Source: Novosphingobium sp. (GTDB lineage: Bacteria > Pseudomonadota > Alphaproteobacteria > Sphingomonadales > Sphingomonadaceae). Taken from it: a DNA stretch of 64,000 bases. The position numbers were made by a program, and so were the translations under genes. Every line of letters begins with the position of its first letter. Position 1 is the stretch's first letter. This document shows positions 26,701 to 35,824 of the stretch, one piece after another. The stretch is from assembly GCA_017745295.1 (NCBI GenBank), contig JAGHZR010000013.1, positions 96,351 to 160,350 on the forward strand, given 5' to 3'. The notes under the pieces are model-generated. The model saw only the letters and a program-made list of their open reading frames with translations. It did no database searches and had not been told where the DNA came from.

Positions 26701-27056
26701 AGAAAGCCAGCCGTCCTCTCTGGCTCGCGGCGGGACTGTTCTTCGTCGCCTTGGGCACGATCGGCATTTTCCTGCCGGTCATGCCGACGGTGGTGTTCTA
26801 CCTGCTGGCCGCCTGGTGCTTCGGCAAGAGCCACCCGGAATGGGCGGAGCGGCTCTACAACCACCCCACCCACGGCCGCCACTTGCGCGACTGGCGCGAC
26901 CGGCGGGCGATCAGCCGCAAGGGCAAGGTCTCCGCGATTCTGGCAATGACCGCTTCGATTCCGTTCACGTGGTTCACGGTCGGCTGGCCCTGGGTGCTGA
27001 TCCCGGCCGGGGTGCTGGCAGTGATCGGCCCGTGGATCTGGACGCGGGCGGAGTAG
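26697..27056 (+). CDS. YbaN family (DUF454) inner membrane protein
   Basis: 119 aa. DUF454 signature: LWLAAGLFFVALGTIGIFLPVMPTVVFYLLAAWCFGKSHPEW, NHPTHGRHLRDWRDRRAISRKGKVSAILAM, and a final hydrophobic pair of helices. Function is unknown in general. Its ATG overlaps the sufE stop (ATGA), so it is translated after SufE. It ends convergent with crtZ, with an 8-bp gap. Confidence 0.93.
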   Translation: MKKASRPLWLAAGLFFVALGTIGIFLPVMPTVVFYLLAAWCFGKSHPEWAERLYNHPTHGRHLRDWRDRRAISRKGKVSAILAMTASIPFTWFTVGWPWVLIPAGVLAVIGPWIWTRAE

Positions 27057-27063
27057 CGCGCGC

Positions 27064-27585
27064 TCAGCGCTCTTCCACCGCCTCGCGCAGCACGGCAATG
27101 CCCTTCTCGCGCTGACGGCGCAGTTCCTGCTTGAGCACCGCCGGATCGCGCGCGACCACGAAGCCGAAGCTCACCCCGCCTTCCTTGCCGATCGTCGCGT
27201 GATGCAGCTTGTGCGCCTGCACGAGTCGCTTCGCATAGCCGCGCTTCGGCACCCACTTGAAATAGCGCTGATGTACGAGGCCGTCGTGGATCAGCGTGTA
27301 GATCACGCCGTAGAGCAGCACGCCCAGCCCGATCCAGGTCCCCGGCGCCCAGGCCTGCGCCCCCATGACCAGCGGCGAACCCACGGCAAACATCGAAATG
27401 CTGATCGCCGCGCCGACCAACGCGTAGAGATCGTTCTTCTCCAGCAGGTTGTTGTGCGGCTCGTGATGGTCGCGGTGCCAGGCCCAGCCGAAGCCGTGCA
27501 TCACGTATTTATGGCTGGCCCAGGCCACGAATTCCATCGCGGCGGCGGAAGCAAGCACGATCAAGGCGGCAGAGAGAAACGACAT
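27064..27585 (-). CDS. crtZ: Beta-carotene 3-hydroxylase (CrtZ, fatty acid hydroxylase superfamily)
   Basis: 173 aa. A membrane di-iron enzyme that hydroxylates the beta-ionone rings to make zeaxanthin. The conserved His clusters are all present: HKYVMHG, HRDHHEPHN, HDGLVHQR and HKLHHA. Four hydrophobic segments match the family. No other carotenoid genes flank it. It is transcribed away from the secreted-protein gene at 27885. Its presence fits the yellow pigments of sphingomonads. Confidence 0.95.
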   Translation of the reverse strand: MSFLSAALIVLASAAAMEFVAWASHKYVMHGFGWAWHRDHHEPHNNLLEKNDLYALVGAAISISMFAVGSPLVMGAQAWAPGTWIGLGVLLYGVIYTLIHDGLVHQRYFKWVPKRGYAKRLVQAHKLHHATIGKEGGVSFGFVVARDPAVLKQELRRQREKGIAVLREAVEER

Positions 27586-27884
27586 GGGCCGCCTTCTAGA
27601 CCTTCGCGGCCGGAATGTCAGGTGCCGGCATGTCTGGAGGAGGAAAGATCGGGAATGCAGATGCAGCCGCGACGACGCGGGGTGGTACGCGGCTGCCCTG
27701 CATTCCTCTTATCTTTCAGGCGCCCTCTCCCGTCGGGTCGCATTGCGGCTCTACATCGCCAACATCGCGACACTTAGTTACAAATGCCGACAGGACTGTG
27801 ACCTGTGAGTCTTCTCCCGTTCATTTTCATCCTCGTAAATCTGAATGTACGGAACAAACGCCGGTAACGAGAAGGAAAAGTCCC

Positions 27885-28259
27885 ATGCGCAAGATCGCCC
27901 GTTTCATCGCTCCCGCCCTGGTTGCCACGCTCGGTCTTTCGGCCATCGCACCGGGTATCGCCGAAGCTGCCGCGCCGCACCATCAGGCCGCCCGCATCAC
28001 CCCCAACCGTGAAGCAAGGATCCGCGCCGACATCGCCGGTCTGCGCAGCCAGATCGACCGCGCCGCCGCCCGCCGCACGATCAGCCAGCGCGAAGCACAG
28101 GGCCTGCGCAACGATGCGGCGCAGATTCAGCGCCTGCACACGGCCTATGCCCGCGGCGGCCTGAGCGCACGCGAGGCCCAGACGCTCCAGGCCAAGATCG
28201 ATCGTGTCCACGCCGCACTGCGAGCCGAACGGAACGACCGCAACGGGCACCGTCGCTAA
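27885..28259 (+). CDS. Small secreted helical protein of unknown function
   Basis: 124 aa. A signal peptide (MRKIARFIAPALVATLGLSAIAPGIAEA) is followed by a mature, His/Arg/Ala-rich helical part (NREARIRADIAGLRSQIDRAAARRTISQREAQGLRNDAAQIQRLHTAYARGGLSAREAQTLQAK; blocks quoted in part). Two internal stretches look alike (ISQREAQGLRNDAAQI and LSAREAQTLQAKIDRV), suggesting a short helical-hairpin repeat. AGAAGGAAAAG precedes the ATG. The 299 bp upstream, shared with crtZ, hold no other gene that I can support. The three-hairpin element copy 2 starts 6 bp after its stop. Confidence 0.75.
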   Translation: MRKIARFIAPALVATLGLSAIAPGIAEAAAPHHQAARITPNREARIRADIAGLRSQIDRAAARRTISQREAQGLRNDAAQIQRLHTAYARGGLSAREAQTLQAKIDRVHAALRAERNDRNGHRR

Positions 28260-28265
28260 TAGCTT

Positions 28266-28422
28266 GTTTGGAAAATGCCCATTCGGGCATTTTCCGCGCG
28301 GCACCAGCCCACGCGCCCACCCGACCTCCCACTTAGTGTACCCTTGATGGGAGGTCGGGTGGGGGCGCCTGAATCCAATTGGGGCCGGTGCCGCCGAAAT
28401 TCGCCTTCAGCGAATTTCCAAA
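28266..28422. repeat. Three-hairpin palindromic element, copy 2
   Basis: 157 bp. Left hairpin GAAAATGCCC/GGGCATTTTC. The central palindrome is GCGGCACCAGCCC...CCACCCGACCTCCC with its complement across a GTGTACCCTTGA loop, and the 3' arm contains a CTGAATCCAATTGG bulge like copy 1. Right hairpin GAAATTCGC/GCGAATTTC. Ends are GTTTGG and CCAAA. Confidence 0.9.
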
Positions 28423-28528
28423 TTATCGCTAACAGCCACAGTTGACCGCATAGCGAATAATGTTGCGCGAAAAGGCGTGCCGGTTCCCCTTGAATTGCGG
28501 GTCCGGCGCGCCTAATCGCGCTTTCACC

Positions 28529-29962
28529 ATGACCACGAAACCGCGCACCCTCTACCAGAAGATCTGGGACGCCCACGTCGTCGACACCCGCGACGACGGA
28601 ACCAGCCTCATCTATATCGACCGTCACCTCGTGCACGAAGTGACAAGCCCGCAGGCCTTCGAAAGCCTACGCGTGGCCGGTCGACCGGTGCGCCGTCCCG
28701 ATCTTACCCTTGCGGTGCCCGACCACAACCTGCCGACCACCGCGCGCAAGGATGCCGCAGGACACATCCTGCCCATCACCGACCCCGAAAGCGCCCAGCA
28801 GCTGGCGGCGCTGAAGAAGAACGCGCCCGAATTCGGCATCCGCTACATCGACGCCACCGATGCTGAGCAGGGCATCGTCCACGTCGTCGGTCCCGAGCAG
28901 GGCTTCTCGCTGCCCGGCGCGACGATCGTCTGCGGCGACAGCCACACCGCCTGCCACGGCGGCATCGGCGCGCTGGCCTTCGGCATCGGCACCAGCGAGG
29001 TCGAGCACGTGCTCGCCACCCAGACCCTGCTGCTCAAGCAGTCGAAGAGCTTCGAGGTCCGCGTCGACGGCAAGCTCGGCGCCGGGATCACCCCCAAGGA
29101 CGTGGTGCTCCACATCATCGGCGTGATCGGCACCGCCGGCGGCACCGGCCATGTCATCGAGTTCCGCGGCAACGTCTTCGAGGAAATGTCCGTCGAAGGC
29201 CGGTTGACCGTCTGCAACATGGCGATCGAGGGCGGCGCCCGTGCCGGTCTGATCGCCCCGGACGAGACCACTTTCGCCTATATCGAGGGCCGTCCCTATG
29301 CGCCGCAGGGCGAGGACTGGGCCAAGGCCCTGGCCTGGTGGAAGAGCCTCGCCACCGACGAGGGCGCGACTTTCGACAAGACCATCGCCCTCCGCGCCGA
29401 GGATATCCAGCCGACCGTCACCTGGGGCACCAGCCCCGAGGACACCTCGGCGATCGGCGGCGTGGTCCCCGCGCCGGAAGACTTCGCCGACGCCTCCAAG
29501 CGTGACGCGGTGAAAGTCAGCCTCGACTACATGGGCCTGACGCCCGGCACCAAGCTGACCGAAGTGGAAGTGCAGAACGTCTTCATCGGCTCGTGCACCA
29601 ACAGCCGCATCGAGGATATCCGCGCCGCCGCCGAAGTGCTCAAGGGCCGCCACAAGGCCGACAACGTCAAGTGGGCGATCGTCGTCCCCGGCTCGGGCCT
29701 GGTGAAAGCACAGGCCGAGGCCGAGGGTCTCGACAGGATCATCATCGAAGCGGGCCTCGAATGGCGCGAACCGGGCTGCTCGGCCTGCCTCGCGATGAAC
29801 CCCGACAAGGTTCCGGCGGGCGAACGCTGCGCCTCGACCAGCAACCGCAATTTCACCGGGCGCCAGGGCCCCGGCAGCCGCACCCACCTGATGAGCCCCG
29901 CCATGGCCGCCGCCGCCGCGGTGACCGGCAGGCTCACCGATGTCCGCGAACTGGTAGGATAA
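28529..29962 (+). CDS. leuC: 3-isopropylmalate dehydratase large subunit
   Basis: 477 aa. With LeuD it isomerises 2- to 3-isopropylmalate in leucine biosynthesis. Aconitase-family features: [13 protein letters not shown] start, [34 protein letters not shown], and the 4Fe-4S cysteines at residues 356 (GSCTNSR), 417 and 420 (GCSACLAMN). RNFTGRQG near the end is also diagnostic. The ATG at 28529 gives the conserved N-terminus. A 54-aa membrane-protein gene separates it from leuD. Confidence 0.98.
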   Translation: MTTKPRTLYQKIWDAHVVDTRDDGTSLIYIDRHLVHEVTSPQAFESLRVAGRPVRRPDLTLAVPDHNLPTTARKDAAGHILPITDPESAQQLAALKKNAPEFGIRYIDATDAEQGIVHVVGPEQGFSLPGATIVCGDSHTACHGGIGALAFGIGTSEVEHVLATQTLLLKQSKSFEVRVDGKLGAGITPKDVVLHIIGVIGTAGGTGHVIEFRGNVFEEMSVEGRLTVCNMAIEGGARAGLIAPDETTFAYIEGRPYAPQGEDWAKALAWWKSLATDEGATFDKTIALRAEDIQPTVTWGTSPEDTSAIGGVVPAPEDFADASKRDAVKVSLDYMGLTPGTKLTEVEVQNVFIGSCTNSRIEDIRAAAEVLKGRHKADNVKWAIVVPGSGLVKAQAEAEGLDRIIIEAGLEWREPGCSACLAMNPDKVPAGERCASTSNRNFTGRQGPGSRTHLMSPAMAAAAAVTGRLTDVRELVG

Positions 29963-29969
29963 GCACAAG

Positions 29970-30134
29970 ATGTCGAACGATTCGGAAAACAACCTGGCCG
30001 GAAAGGCCGCTCTCGCTGCCGGTGCCGCCATCGGTTCCGCCGCGATCGCCGCCGCCCTGCTCTTCGTGAAGCGCCGCAAGGCCCGCCAGAACGAAAAGCC
30101 GCTGCACCCCGAACAGGCCCCCGAGACCGACTGA
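29970..30134 (+). CDS. 54-aa membrane protein encoded between leuC and leuD
   Basis: Sequence starts [18 protein letters not shown], then a small-residue-rich hydrophobic helix ([14 protein letters not shown]), basic VKRRKARQ, and an acidic tail ending PETD. It begins 7 bp after the leuC stop, and its TGA overlaps the leuD ATG (TGATG), so leuD translation is probably coupled to it. Codon use matches its neighbours. It is likely a real single-pass inner membrane protein with N-out/C-in or amphipathic topology. No family is recognised. Confidence 0.75.
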   Translation: MSNDSENNLAGKAALAAGAAIGSAAIAAALLFVKRRKARQNEKPLHPEQAPETD

Positions 30135-30733
30135 TGAAGGCGATCTCCCACGTTGCCGGACGGGCCATCCCGTTCGGCCGCAAGAACGTCGACACCGACG
30201 TCATCATCCCCGCGCACTGGCTCAAGACCATCACCCGTGAAGGTCTGGGCAAGGGCGCGTTCGAGGCGGTGAAGAAGGAAGCGGGCAACGTCTTCGACGA
30301 CCCCGAGTTCTCCGGCGCGCCGATCCTGATCGCGGGCGACAACTTCGGCTGCGGCTCCAGCCGCGAACATGCCGCCTGGGCGCTGCTCGACATGGGCGTG
30401 ACCAGCGTGATCGCGCCGAGCTTCTCGGACATCTTCTCCGGCAATGCCTTCAAGAACGGTATCCTCACCGTGGCGCTGCCGCAGGAAGCGATCGACCGGC
30501 TGATGGAAGTGGCGCAAACCGATCCCATCGAGATCGATCTGGAGACCCAGACCGTCACCACCCGCTTCCAGGACCGCTACAGCTTCGAGATCGATCCCTT
30601 CCGCAAGCACTGCCTGCTCGGCGGCCTCGACGAAGTGGGCCTGACCATGGCGCAGGACGACGCGATCGCGGCCCATGAAGCCAAGGCGCGCGACGCTCTG
30701 CCGTTCCTGGCGAAGACGCCCGCGACCATCTAA
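30134..30733 (+). CDS. leuD: 3-isopropylmalate dehydratase small subunit
   Basis: 199 aa, the standard length. The swivel domain of the aconitase superfamily: [46 protein letters not shown] and [18 protein letters not shown]. It forms the LeuCD heterodimer in the cytoplasm. The ATG overlaps the stop of the small membrane-protein gene. The operon end lies in the 107-bp gap before the zeta subunit gene. Confidence 0.98.
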   Translation: MKAISHVAGRAIPFGRKNVDTDVIIPAHWLKTITREGLGKGAFEAVKKEAGNVFDDPEFSGAPILIAGDNFGCGSSREHAAWALLDMGVTSVIAPSFSDIFSGNAFKNGILTVALPQEAIDRLMEVAQTDPIEIDLETQTVTTRFQDRYSFEIDPFRKHCLLGGLDEVGLTMAQDDAIAAHEAKARDALPFLAKTPATI

Positions 30734-30841
30734 AATCGCCACCCGTCCCGGACACGATCCGAGGCGGGTGCACAAAACGGCATTGCCCCCGCCCGCTTCG
30801 CCCCCTATCGGCAGGGTGAAGTCCTATTTCGAGGGTATGCG

Positions 30842-31159
30842 ATGACGAGTTTCCAGGATCGCGAGCGCGCCGAAGAAGCGAAGTTCGTGCATGACGCCGA
30901 CACCCAGTTCCGCATCCAGGCGCGGCGTAACCGCCTGCTGGGCGAATGGGCTGCCGCGCGCATGGGACTCTCTCACGCCGAAACCGAAGCCTATGCCAAG
31001 GCCGTCGTCCAGGCCGACTTCGAGGAAGCCGGTGACGAGGACGTGATCCGCAAGCTGCTGGGCGACCTGATCGCCGCCGGTGTCGATGCCTCCGAACCCG
31101 AAATCCGCGCCGCGCTCGAAGCCAAGCAGGTAGAGGCGCGTCGCGCCTTCCTCGGCTGA
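30842..31159 (+). CDS. F1F0-ATPase zeta subunit-type inhibitor (DUF1476)
   Basis: 105 aa. The alphaproteobacterial DUF1476 protein was identified in Paracoccus as the zeta subunit, which inhibits ATP hydrolysis by F1. The pattern MTSFQDRERAEEAKFVHD...QFRIQARRNRLLGEWAAARMGLS and the C-terminal four-helix region (VIRKLLGDLIAAGVDASEPEIRAALEAK) fit well. The N-terminal segment is the inhibitory one in studied cases. It precedes bolA and grxD by short gaps, probably as one operon. Confidence 0.93.
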   Translation: MTSFQDRERAEEAKFVHDADTQFRIQARRNRLLGEWAAARMGLSHAETEAYAKAVVQADFEEAGDEDVIRKLLGDLIAAGVDASEPEIRAALEAKQVEARRAFLG

Positions 31160-31177
31160 ACTCAAGGAACTTTCCCC

Positions 31178-31411
31178 ATGGCCATGCCTGCCAGCGAAAT
31201 CGAAGAGATGATCCGCGCCGCCCTGCCCGACGCTGTGGTCGAGATCACCGACCTTGCCGGAGACGGCGACCACTATGCCGCGCGCGTCACCAGCGCCGCC
31301 TTCGCGGGCAAGCCCCGCGTCGCCCAGCACAAGATGGTCTACGAAGCGCTGGGCGGCCGCATGGGCGGCGTGCTCCACGCCTTGCAACTCACCACCGCCG
31401 TCCCCAACTGA
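31178..31411 (+). CDS. bolA: BolA family protein
   Basis: 77 aa. BolA proteins bind a shared 2Fe-2S cluster with monothiol glutaredoxins. Family features: IRAALPDAVVEITDLAGDGDHYAARVTS, FAGKPRVAQHKMVYEALGGRMGG with the conserved His ligand in AQHKMVY. The start MAMPASEIEEMI is preceded by AAGGAACTTTCCCC. It lies 18 bp after the zeta gene and 28 bp before grxD. Confidence 0.97.
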   Translation: MAMPASEIEEMIRAALPDAVVEITDLAGDGDHYAARVTSAAFAGKPRVAQHKMVYEALGGRMGGVLHALQLTTAVPN

Positions 31412-31439
31412 TGTCGGTACAGCCAAAGGTTTAACTGAA

Positions 31440-31769
31440 ATGTCCGACGCCAACGCCCGTATCGACGAGATTGTAAAGAACAACGACATCGTCCTTTTCA
31501 TGAAGGGCACCCCGCTGTTCCCGCAGTGCGGCTTCTCCAGCCGCGCCATCGCCATCCTCGAACAGCTCGGCGCCCCTTACGAGAGCGTCGACGTGCTTCA
31601 GGACATGGACATCCGCCAGGGCATCAAGGCCTATTCGGACTGGCCGACGATCCCACAGCTCTACGTAAAGGGCGAATTCGTCGGCGGCAGCGACATCATG
31701 ATGGAGATGTACGAAGCCGGCGAACTGCACCAGCTCTTCATCGATACCGGCCTCGCCACCCAAGGCTAA
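31440..31769 (+). CDS. grxD: Monothiol glutaredoxin (Grx4 type)
   Basis: 109 aa. The CGFS active site is at residues 30-33 (PQCGFSSRA). KGTPLFP, WPTIPQLYVKGEFVGGSDIM and EMYEAGELHQLF complete the Grx4 pattern. It holds a labile 2Fe-2S cluster, usually with glutathione or with BolA, and takes part in Fe-S trafficking and iron sensing. Coupling with bolA just upstream matches that partnership. A strong terminator follows. Confidence 0.97.
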   Translation: MSDANARIDEIVKNNDIVLFMKGTPLFPQCGFSSRAIAILEQLGAPYESVDVLQDMDIRQGIKAYSDWPTIPQLYVKGEFVGGSDIMMEMYEAGELHQLFIDTGLATQG

Positions 31770-31810
31770 GCCCTTGGGGCTGAACGGCCCGATGAAACGA
31801 AACGAACAAG

Positions 31811-31840
31811 GCGCCCGCGGGAAACCTCGGGCGCTTTTTC
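31811..31840 (+). terminator. Terminator after grxD
   Basis: GCGCCCG (31811-31817) pairs with CGGGCGC (31828-31834), with extra pairs in the loop, followed by TTTTTC. Confidence 0.9.
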
Positions 31841-31870
31841 GTATCTGGCGTGAGGGCTGACAGCTCGGGA

Positions 31871-31974
31871 GAGACGGGGCCGGGAGACATCGGCCCCGTC
31901 TCGGTCGAGACTGCTCTCGGGGTACGTTATCCTATAAGCACGAGCCGTGCCATTCGCGGAAATCCACGATTTCC
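31871..31974. other. Structured intergenic stretch with three successive hairpins
   Basis: In the 332-bp gap after grxD (31770-32101) no gene is seen apart from the terminator. Three perfect dyads occur in a row: GAGACGGGGCC/GGCCCCGTCTC (31871-31902), GCACG/CGTGC (31938-31950) and GGAAATC/GATTTCC (31958-31974). It may be a structured leader of the NUDIX gene or a small RNA; no promoter is clear. Confidence 0.45.
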
Positions 31975-32101
31975 AGAGATGGACCAACCCGCCCCGAGGC
32001 AAGACTGTAAAGCCTGCCGACAACCGCGATACCTCGCGATACGACTGTCCAAAGACACAATTCCCCTTGCCTCTCCCGGCCTGCCGCGCAAACTCGTGGT
32101 C

Positions 32102-32896
32102 ATGACCCTCTACCCCCCCAGCAGCGAACCGATGCCGATGGACGGCCCCAAGGTCGTGCCGGCAGCAACCCTGGTGATCTTCCGCAAGGCGGCCGATGGC
32201 GGGCCTCCGGAGCTGTTGATGGTCCAGCGCGCCCGCGAAATGCGCTTTGCAGGCGGCGCGGCTGTCTTCCCCGGTGGGCGCGTCGATCCGGCAGACCGCG
32301 ACCTCGCCGCCGCACTCCTGCCGGGAGAGCCGATCGAACCGGCCGCCGCCCGCATCGCCGCCATTCGCGAGACCCTGGAAGAGACCGGGTTGATGGTCGC
32401 CACCCATCAACCGGTCAGCACCGCCGAAGCCGCCGAGGGCCGCCTGCTGCTGCTCGAACGCGGCACCCTCGCCCCGGTGCTGGAGCGGTTCGGCTGGACC
32501 CTCGTCCCCGAACGCCTCACGCTCTATGCTCACTGGTGCCCCCCCTGGGACAAAGGCTTCGACACCCGGTTCTTCGTGACCGACCTCGGCACCGGTGCGG
32601 TCGACGTGACAGTGGACGCCACGGAAAACACACGTCTGTTCTGGATGAGTGCGGCACAGGCGCTCGACATGGCGACCCGCGGGGAAATCTCGGTGATCTT
32701 CCCCACCCGCCGCAACCTGGAACGGCTGGCCCGCTTCGCCAGCCATGAAGAGGCGCTTGCCGATATCGCCCGGCATCCGGTCGAACGCATTCACGCCCGG
32801 ATCGAGACCGTGGACGGCGAGGAATGGCTGTTGATCCCGGACGGCCATGGCTATCCGGTGCGCGGACAGCTCAGGTCGAGCGCCGAGCGCGGCTGA
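32102..32896 (+). CDS. NUDIX hydrolase, NUDT19-like
   Basis: 264 aa. The Nudix box is split as in the NUDT7/NUDT19 (CoA/acyl-CoA-type) group: FAGGAAVFPGGRVDPADRD, then about 25 residues, then RIAAIRETLEETGL (RExxEExG). The N-terminal ATLVIFRKAADGGPPELLMVQRAREM is the usual first strands. The substrate is uncertain; CoA derivatives are suggested by the box spacing. The ATG at 32102 is favoured; upstream reading frame is not gene-like. It ends convergent with the MFS gene, with a 9-bp gap. Confidence 0.85.
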   Translation: MTLYPPSSEPMPMDGPKVVPAATLVIFRKAADGGPPELLMVQRAREMRFAGGAAVFPGGRVDPADRDLAAALLPGEPIEPAAARIAAIRETLEETGLMVATHQPVSTAEAAEGRLLLLERGTLAPVLERFGWTLVPERLTLYAHWCPPWDKGFDTRFFVTDLGTGAVDVTVDATENTRLFWMSAAQALDMATRGEISVIFPTRRNLERLARFASHEEALADIARHPVERIHARIETVDGEEWLLIPDGHGYPVRGQLRSSAERG

Positions 32897-32905
32897 TGCC
32901 GGGCG

Positions 32906-34186
32906 TCAGACTGTTGCCGTTTCCGGCTCCCGCGCAGGGCGTGGCCCTTCCGCCTTGGGGCCGGTCGCACCGTAGAGCCCGAAAACCACGGCCAGCACGA
33001 AGAACACGACCATCGCCTTGATCGCGGGATCGTAGCTGCCCGTCAGCGAAAAGGCCTTGGCCGATCCGATCACGGCCGAGGCGATGAACGGCAGGCCGAT
33101 CAAGGTGTTGAGTCCGAAACCCCGGCTATAGCTGGCCTGTCCGAATGCGTCCGACAGCCCCCGTCCGAGCGTCGGGATCGCGCCGATGCCGTGCATGCCG
33201 ATCAGGGCGACGACCACGGCGGTCACGGCGAAAGGCGGGTGGAGCAGCAGCACGGCCCAGAGCAGGGCGCAGTCGAACCCGATCAGCGCCAGCGAGCGGC
33301 CACCACCGAGCCTGTCGGCAATCCAGCCGAAGAGCACCGAGCCGACGATCCCGGCGAGCGACATGAACGACTGAAGCTGTGCCGATTCGGCGCGCGTGAA
33401 TCCCCAGGACTCGCCCATCGGCACGAGCAGCGACCCCAACATCACCGACCCGGCCATGCTCGCCACCGCCGCGAGGCACAGCGCCCAGAAGCGCGGCCGG
33501 GCGAGCAGCTGGCCAACACTCAGCGAGCCATCCAAGGTGCGCCGGTCTCGCGCGACCGGGGCAACCATCTCCCGGCCGGGCGGATGGTCGATCGTCATCA
33601 GGCCGAGCGGGATCATCACTGCCGCCGCGACAAGGCCGATCGCCAGATAGAGCGTGGTCGGCGCCACGCCGCCAAGCGCCTCGTGCAGCAGCCAGGGCAT
33701 TATCGCGATCACCACCGGCAGGTGCACCACCCCCAGCGCCAGTCCGCGATTGCCGCTGAACCAGCGCGTCACCAGCGTCGCCGGTCCCACCGATCCCGCA
33801 AGGCTGAGCGCGGGGCCGAAGAACAGGCCATAGGCGACCAGATAGAGCGCATAGCTCTGGGTAAAGGCGAGCAGGAAGTAACCGCCGACCATCAGCAGTG
33901 CGCCCGCCAGCATCAGCAGGCGCAACGAGACTTTCGCGATCAGCACGCCGACGAAGGGCGCCAGGAGCGACGAGCCGACCAGCACCAGCGGAATTCCCGC
34001 CGCCGCCGCCTCGGCGCTGACGTCGAGGCGCTGCTCGACCGAGGCCAGCAATATTCCAAAGGAGCCCATCACGGTGCCGATCACGAGATTGTGCGAAACC
34101 CCGGCGATCACCCCCATGCGGATGGCGAGCGGATGATTCGGCCGCTGATCGGTCTCGTCCACTGCCCGACCGGTTGCATGTGCCAT
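32906..34186 (-). CDS. Major facilitator superfamily transporter
   Basis: 426 aa with 12 predicted membrane helices in two halves separated by a cytoplasmic loop (DHPPGREMVAPVARDRRTLDG). The second half contains GWIADRLGGGRSLALIGFD, the MFS loop 8-9 motif. The pattern (VSHNLVIGTVMGSFGILLASVEQRL start, LVTRWFSGNRGLALG) recalls the oxalate/monocarboxylate-type MFS group, but substrate cannot be told. The ATG at 34186 is chosen; longer readings lack gene-like sequence. Confidence 0.88.
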   Translation of the reverse strand: MAHATGRAVDETDQRPNHPLAIRMGVIAGVSHNLVIGTVMGSFGILLASVEQRLDVSAEAAAAGIPLVLVGSSLLAPFVGVLIAKVSLRLLMLAGALLMVGGYFLLAFTQSYALYLVAYGLFFGPALSLAGSVGPATLVTRWFSGNRGLALGVVHLPVVIAIMPWLLHEALGGVAPTTLYLAIGLVAAAVMIPLGLMTIDHPPGREMVAPVARDRRTLDGSLSVGQLLARPRFWALCLAAVASMAGSVMLGSLLVPMGESWGFTRAESAQLQSFMSLAGIVGSVLFGWIADRLGGGRSLALIGFDCALLWAVLLLHPPFAVTAVVVALIGMHGIGAIPTLGRGLSDAFGQASYSRGFGLNTLIGLPFIASAVIGSAKAFSLTGSYDPAIKAMVVFFVLAVVFGLYGATGPKAEGPRPAREPETATV

Positions 34187-34316
34187 AGCTCTCTCCCCGA
34201 TGGCCAAGCGCCGGGCCTTGCCGGTCGCTCTTTGCGGGGAGGATACGTGGCCTCCGCTCAGGTGCGAGGAGATTGGCCGACCGGGCGGGAAATACCGCCC
34301 CGGCGAACAGCGGCCC

Positions 34317-34658
34317 CTAGCCGGCGGCGCGCCACTGCGGGGTCGGCTGCGGCGTGAAGGTCGCATGGAGCCGCACGAGATGATCCACCACCGGCCCATA
34401 GAGCGGATGGTCGAACTCGATCCCGGCGCAATCCGCGCTGATCCAGCGGACGATGCCGGTCAGCCCTTCGAGCGCTTGCGGGCGGATCACCACGCGCATG
34501 CCGACGCGCAGCAGCAGGCCGCTTGTCCGCACGCAGCAGCCTTCGGCGGTGATGTCCGATATCTCGCCCTGATCGCGCAGCCCATTGGCAGTGCGGCACT
34601 GCGCCGCCAGCGAAACCGGATGCCGTCTGGATCGGCGCGGAAGGAAGGGGCGGTTCAT
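34317..34658 (-). CDS. PilZ domain protein
   Basis: 113 aa. A single PilZ domain: RRSRRHPVSL matches the RxxxR arginines, GEISDITAEGCCVRTS matches the D/NxSxxG motif, and GIVRWISADCAGIEFDHPL is the third conserved block. It should bind cyclic di-GMP, possibly made by the cyclase at 2102. The ATG at 34658 gives MNRPFLPRRSRR. About 130 bp separate it from the MFS gene; no output domain is attached. Confidence 0.88.
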   Translation of the reverse strand: MNRPFLPRRSRRHPVSLAAQCRTANGLRDQGEISDITAEGCCVRTSGLLLRVGMRVVIRPQALEGLTGIVRWISADCAGIEFDHPLYGPVVDHLVRLHATFTPQPTPQWRAAG

Positions 34659-34728
34659 GTTCCGATCATGACGCAAATCGGTTGATCAACCTTTAACCAC
34701 GGAGCCATGCGATTGACCAATCGGGCGA

Positions 34729-35724
34729 TCAGGCGATCGCCTTCGCCCCGAGCGCTTCCGGCTTCTCACCCTGCGCGGCCAGCCTGCGGGCCAGGACGGC
34801 GCAGACCATGAGCTGGATCTGGTGGAAGAACATCAGCGGCAGGATGATCGCGCCGACTTGCGCCGCCGGGAACAGCACGCCCGCCAGCGGCACCCCGGTC
34901 GCCAGGCTCTTCTTCGAACCGCAGAACAGGATGACCACGCGGTCCTCATGGCTGAACCCCAACATGCGGCCCATCACGTTGCCGATCACCATGATCGCCG
35001 CCAGCACCGCCAGCGAAAGCGTTGCAATCAGCCCCAGTTCGCCAAGCGTCACCTTCTGCCACAGCCCTTCCAGCACGGCGGCGCCGAAAGCGGTGTAGAC
35101 CACCAGCAGGATCGAACCGCGGTCGGTATAGCCCAGCACTTTCTTGTGCCGCTGCACGAAACCGCCGATCCATGGTCGCAGCAGGTGTCCGGCGACGAAA
35201 GGCAGCAGCAGTTGCACCGAGATCGAGATGATCGGATCGGTCGAGAAGCCCTGCGCCTTGCCGGTGATGAACAGCGCCGTCAGCACCGGAGTAATGAAGA
35301 TACCGGCAAGGTTGGAGAACGAGGCACTGCACACCGCCGCCGCCACGTTGCCCCGCGCGATCGCGGTAAAGGCGATGGAGGATTGTACGGTCGAGGGCAG
35401 CAGGGTCAGGAACAGCACGCCGATCGCCAGCGAAGGCTCCAGCCCCGGAATCGCCGTTACGCCCAGCCCGAGCGCGGGGAAGACCACGAAAGTCAGGCAG
35501 GCCACTGTCAGATGCAGCTTCCAGGCCCGCGCCCCGTCGAGGATCGCCTCGCGCGAGAGCTTGGCACCGTGGAGGAAGAACAGCAGCGCGATGGCCGCAT
35601 CGGCGACCCCGCCGGCAATTCCCGCCCAGATCCCGCGCGCCGGCAAGACCGAGGCCAGGCCCACGGTCGCCACCAGCAGGAGAAGGTAGGGATCGAGATT
35701 GAGGCGGGCGAGCAGACGGTTCAT
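34729..35724 (-). CDS. Bile acid:sodium symporter family (SBF-like) transporter
   Basis: 331 aa, ten hydrophobic segments. Typical SBF-like (PF13593) features are DPYLLLLVATVGLASVLPARG, AIALLFFLHGAKLSREAI, LFLTLLPSTVQSSIAFTAIARGN and ILFCGSKKSLATGVPLAGVLFP. Bacterial members transport organic anions, not necessarily bile acids. It is on the same strand as the PilZ gene but 70 bp away; co-transcription is possible. Confidence 0.92.
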   Translation of the reverse strand: MNRLLARLNLDPYLLLLVATVGLASVLPARGIWAGIAGGVADAAIALLFFLHGAKLSREAILDGARAWKLHLTVACLTFVVFPALGLGVTAIPGLEPSLAIGVLFLTLLPSTVQSSIAFTAIARGNVAAAVCSASFSNLAGIFITPVLTALFITGKAQGFSTDPIISISVQLLLPFVAGHLLRPWIGGFVQRHKKVLGYTDRGSILLVVYTAFGAAVLEGLWQKVTLGELGLIATLSLAVLAAIMVIGNVMGRMLGFSHEDRVVILFCGSKKSLATGVPLAGVLFPAAQVGAIILPLMFFHQIQLMVCAVLARRLAAQGEKPEALGAKAIA

Positions 35725-35824
35725 GCGGCCTGTCTAGGAAATAGCGGCCCGAAGCAAAAGCCCCTGCTTCAGGCTCTCGGCGCACAAAAACTTGAAGCGT
35801 GGCGCGGGGCAGCGCCCTGGAATT

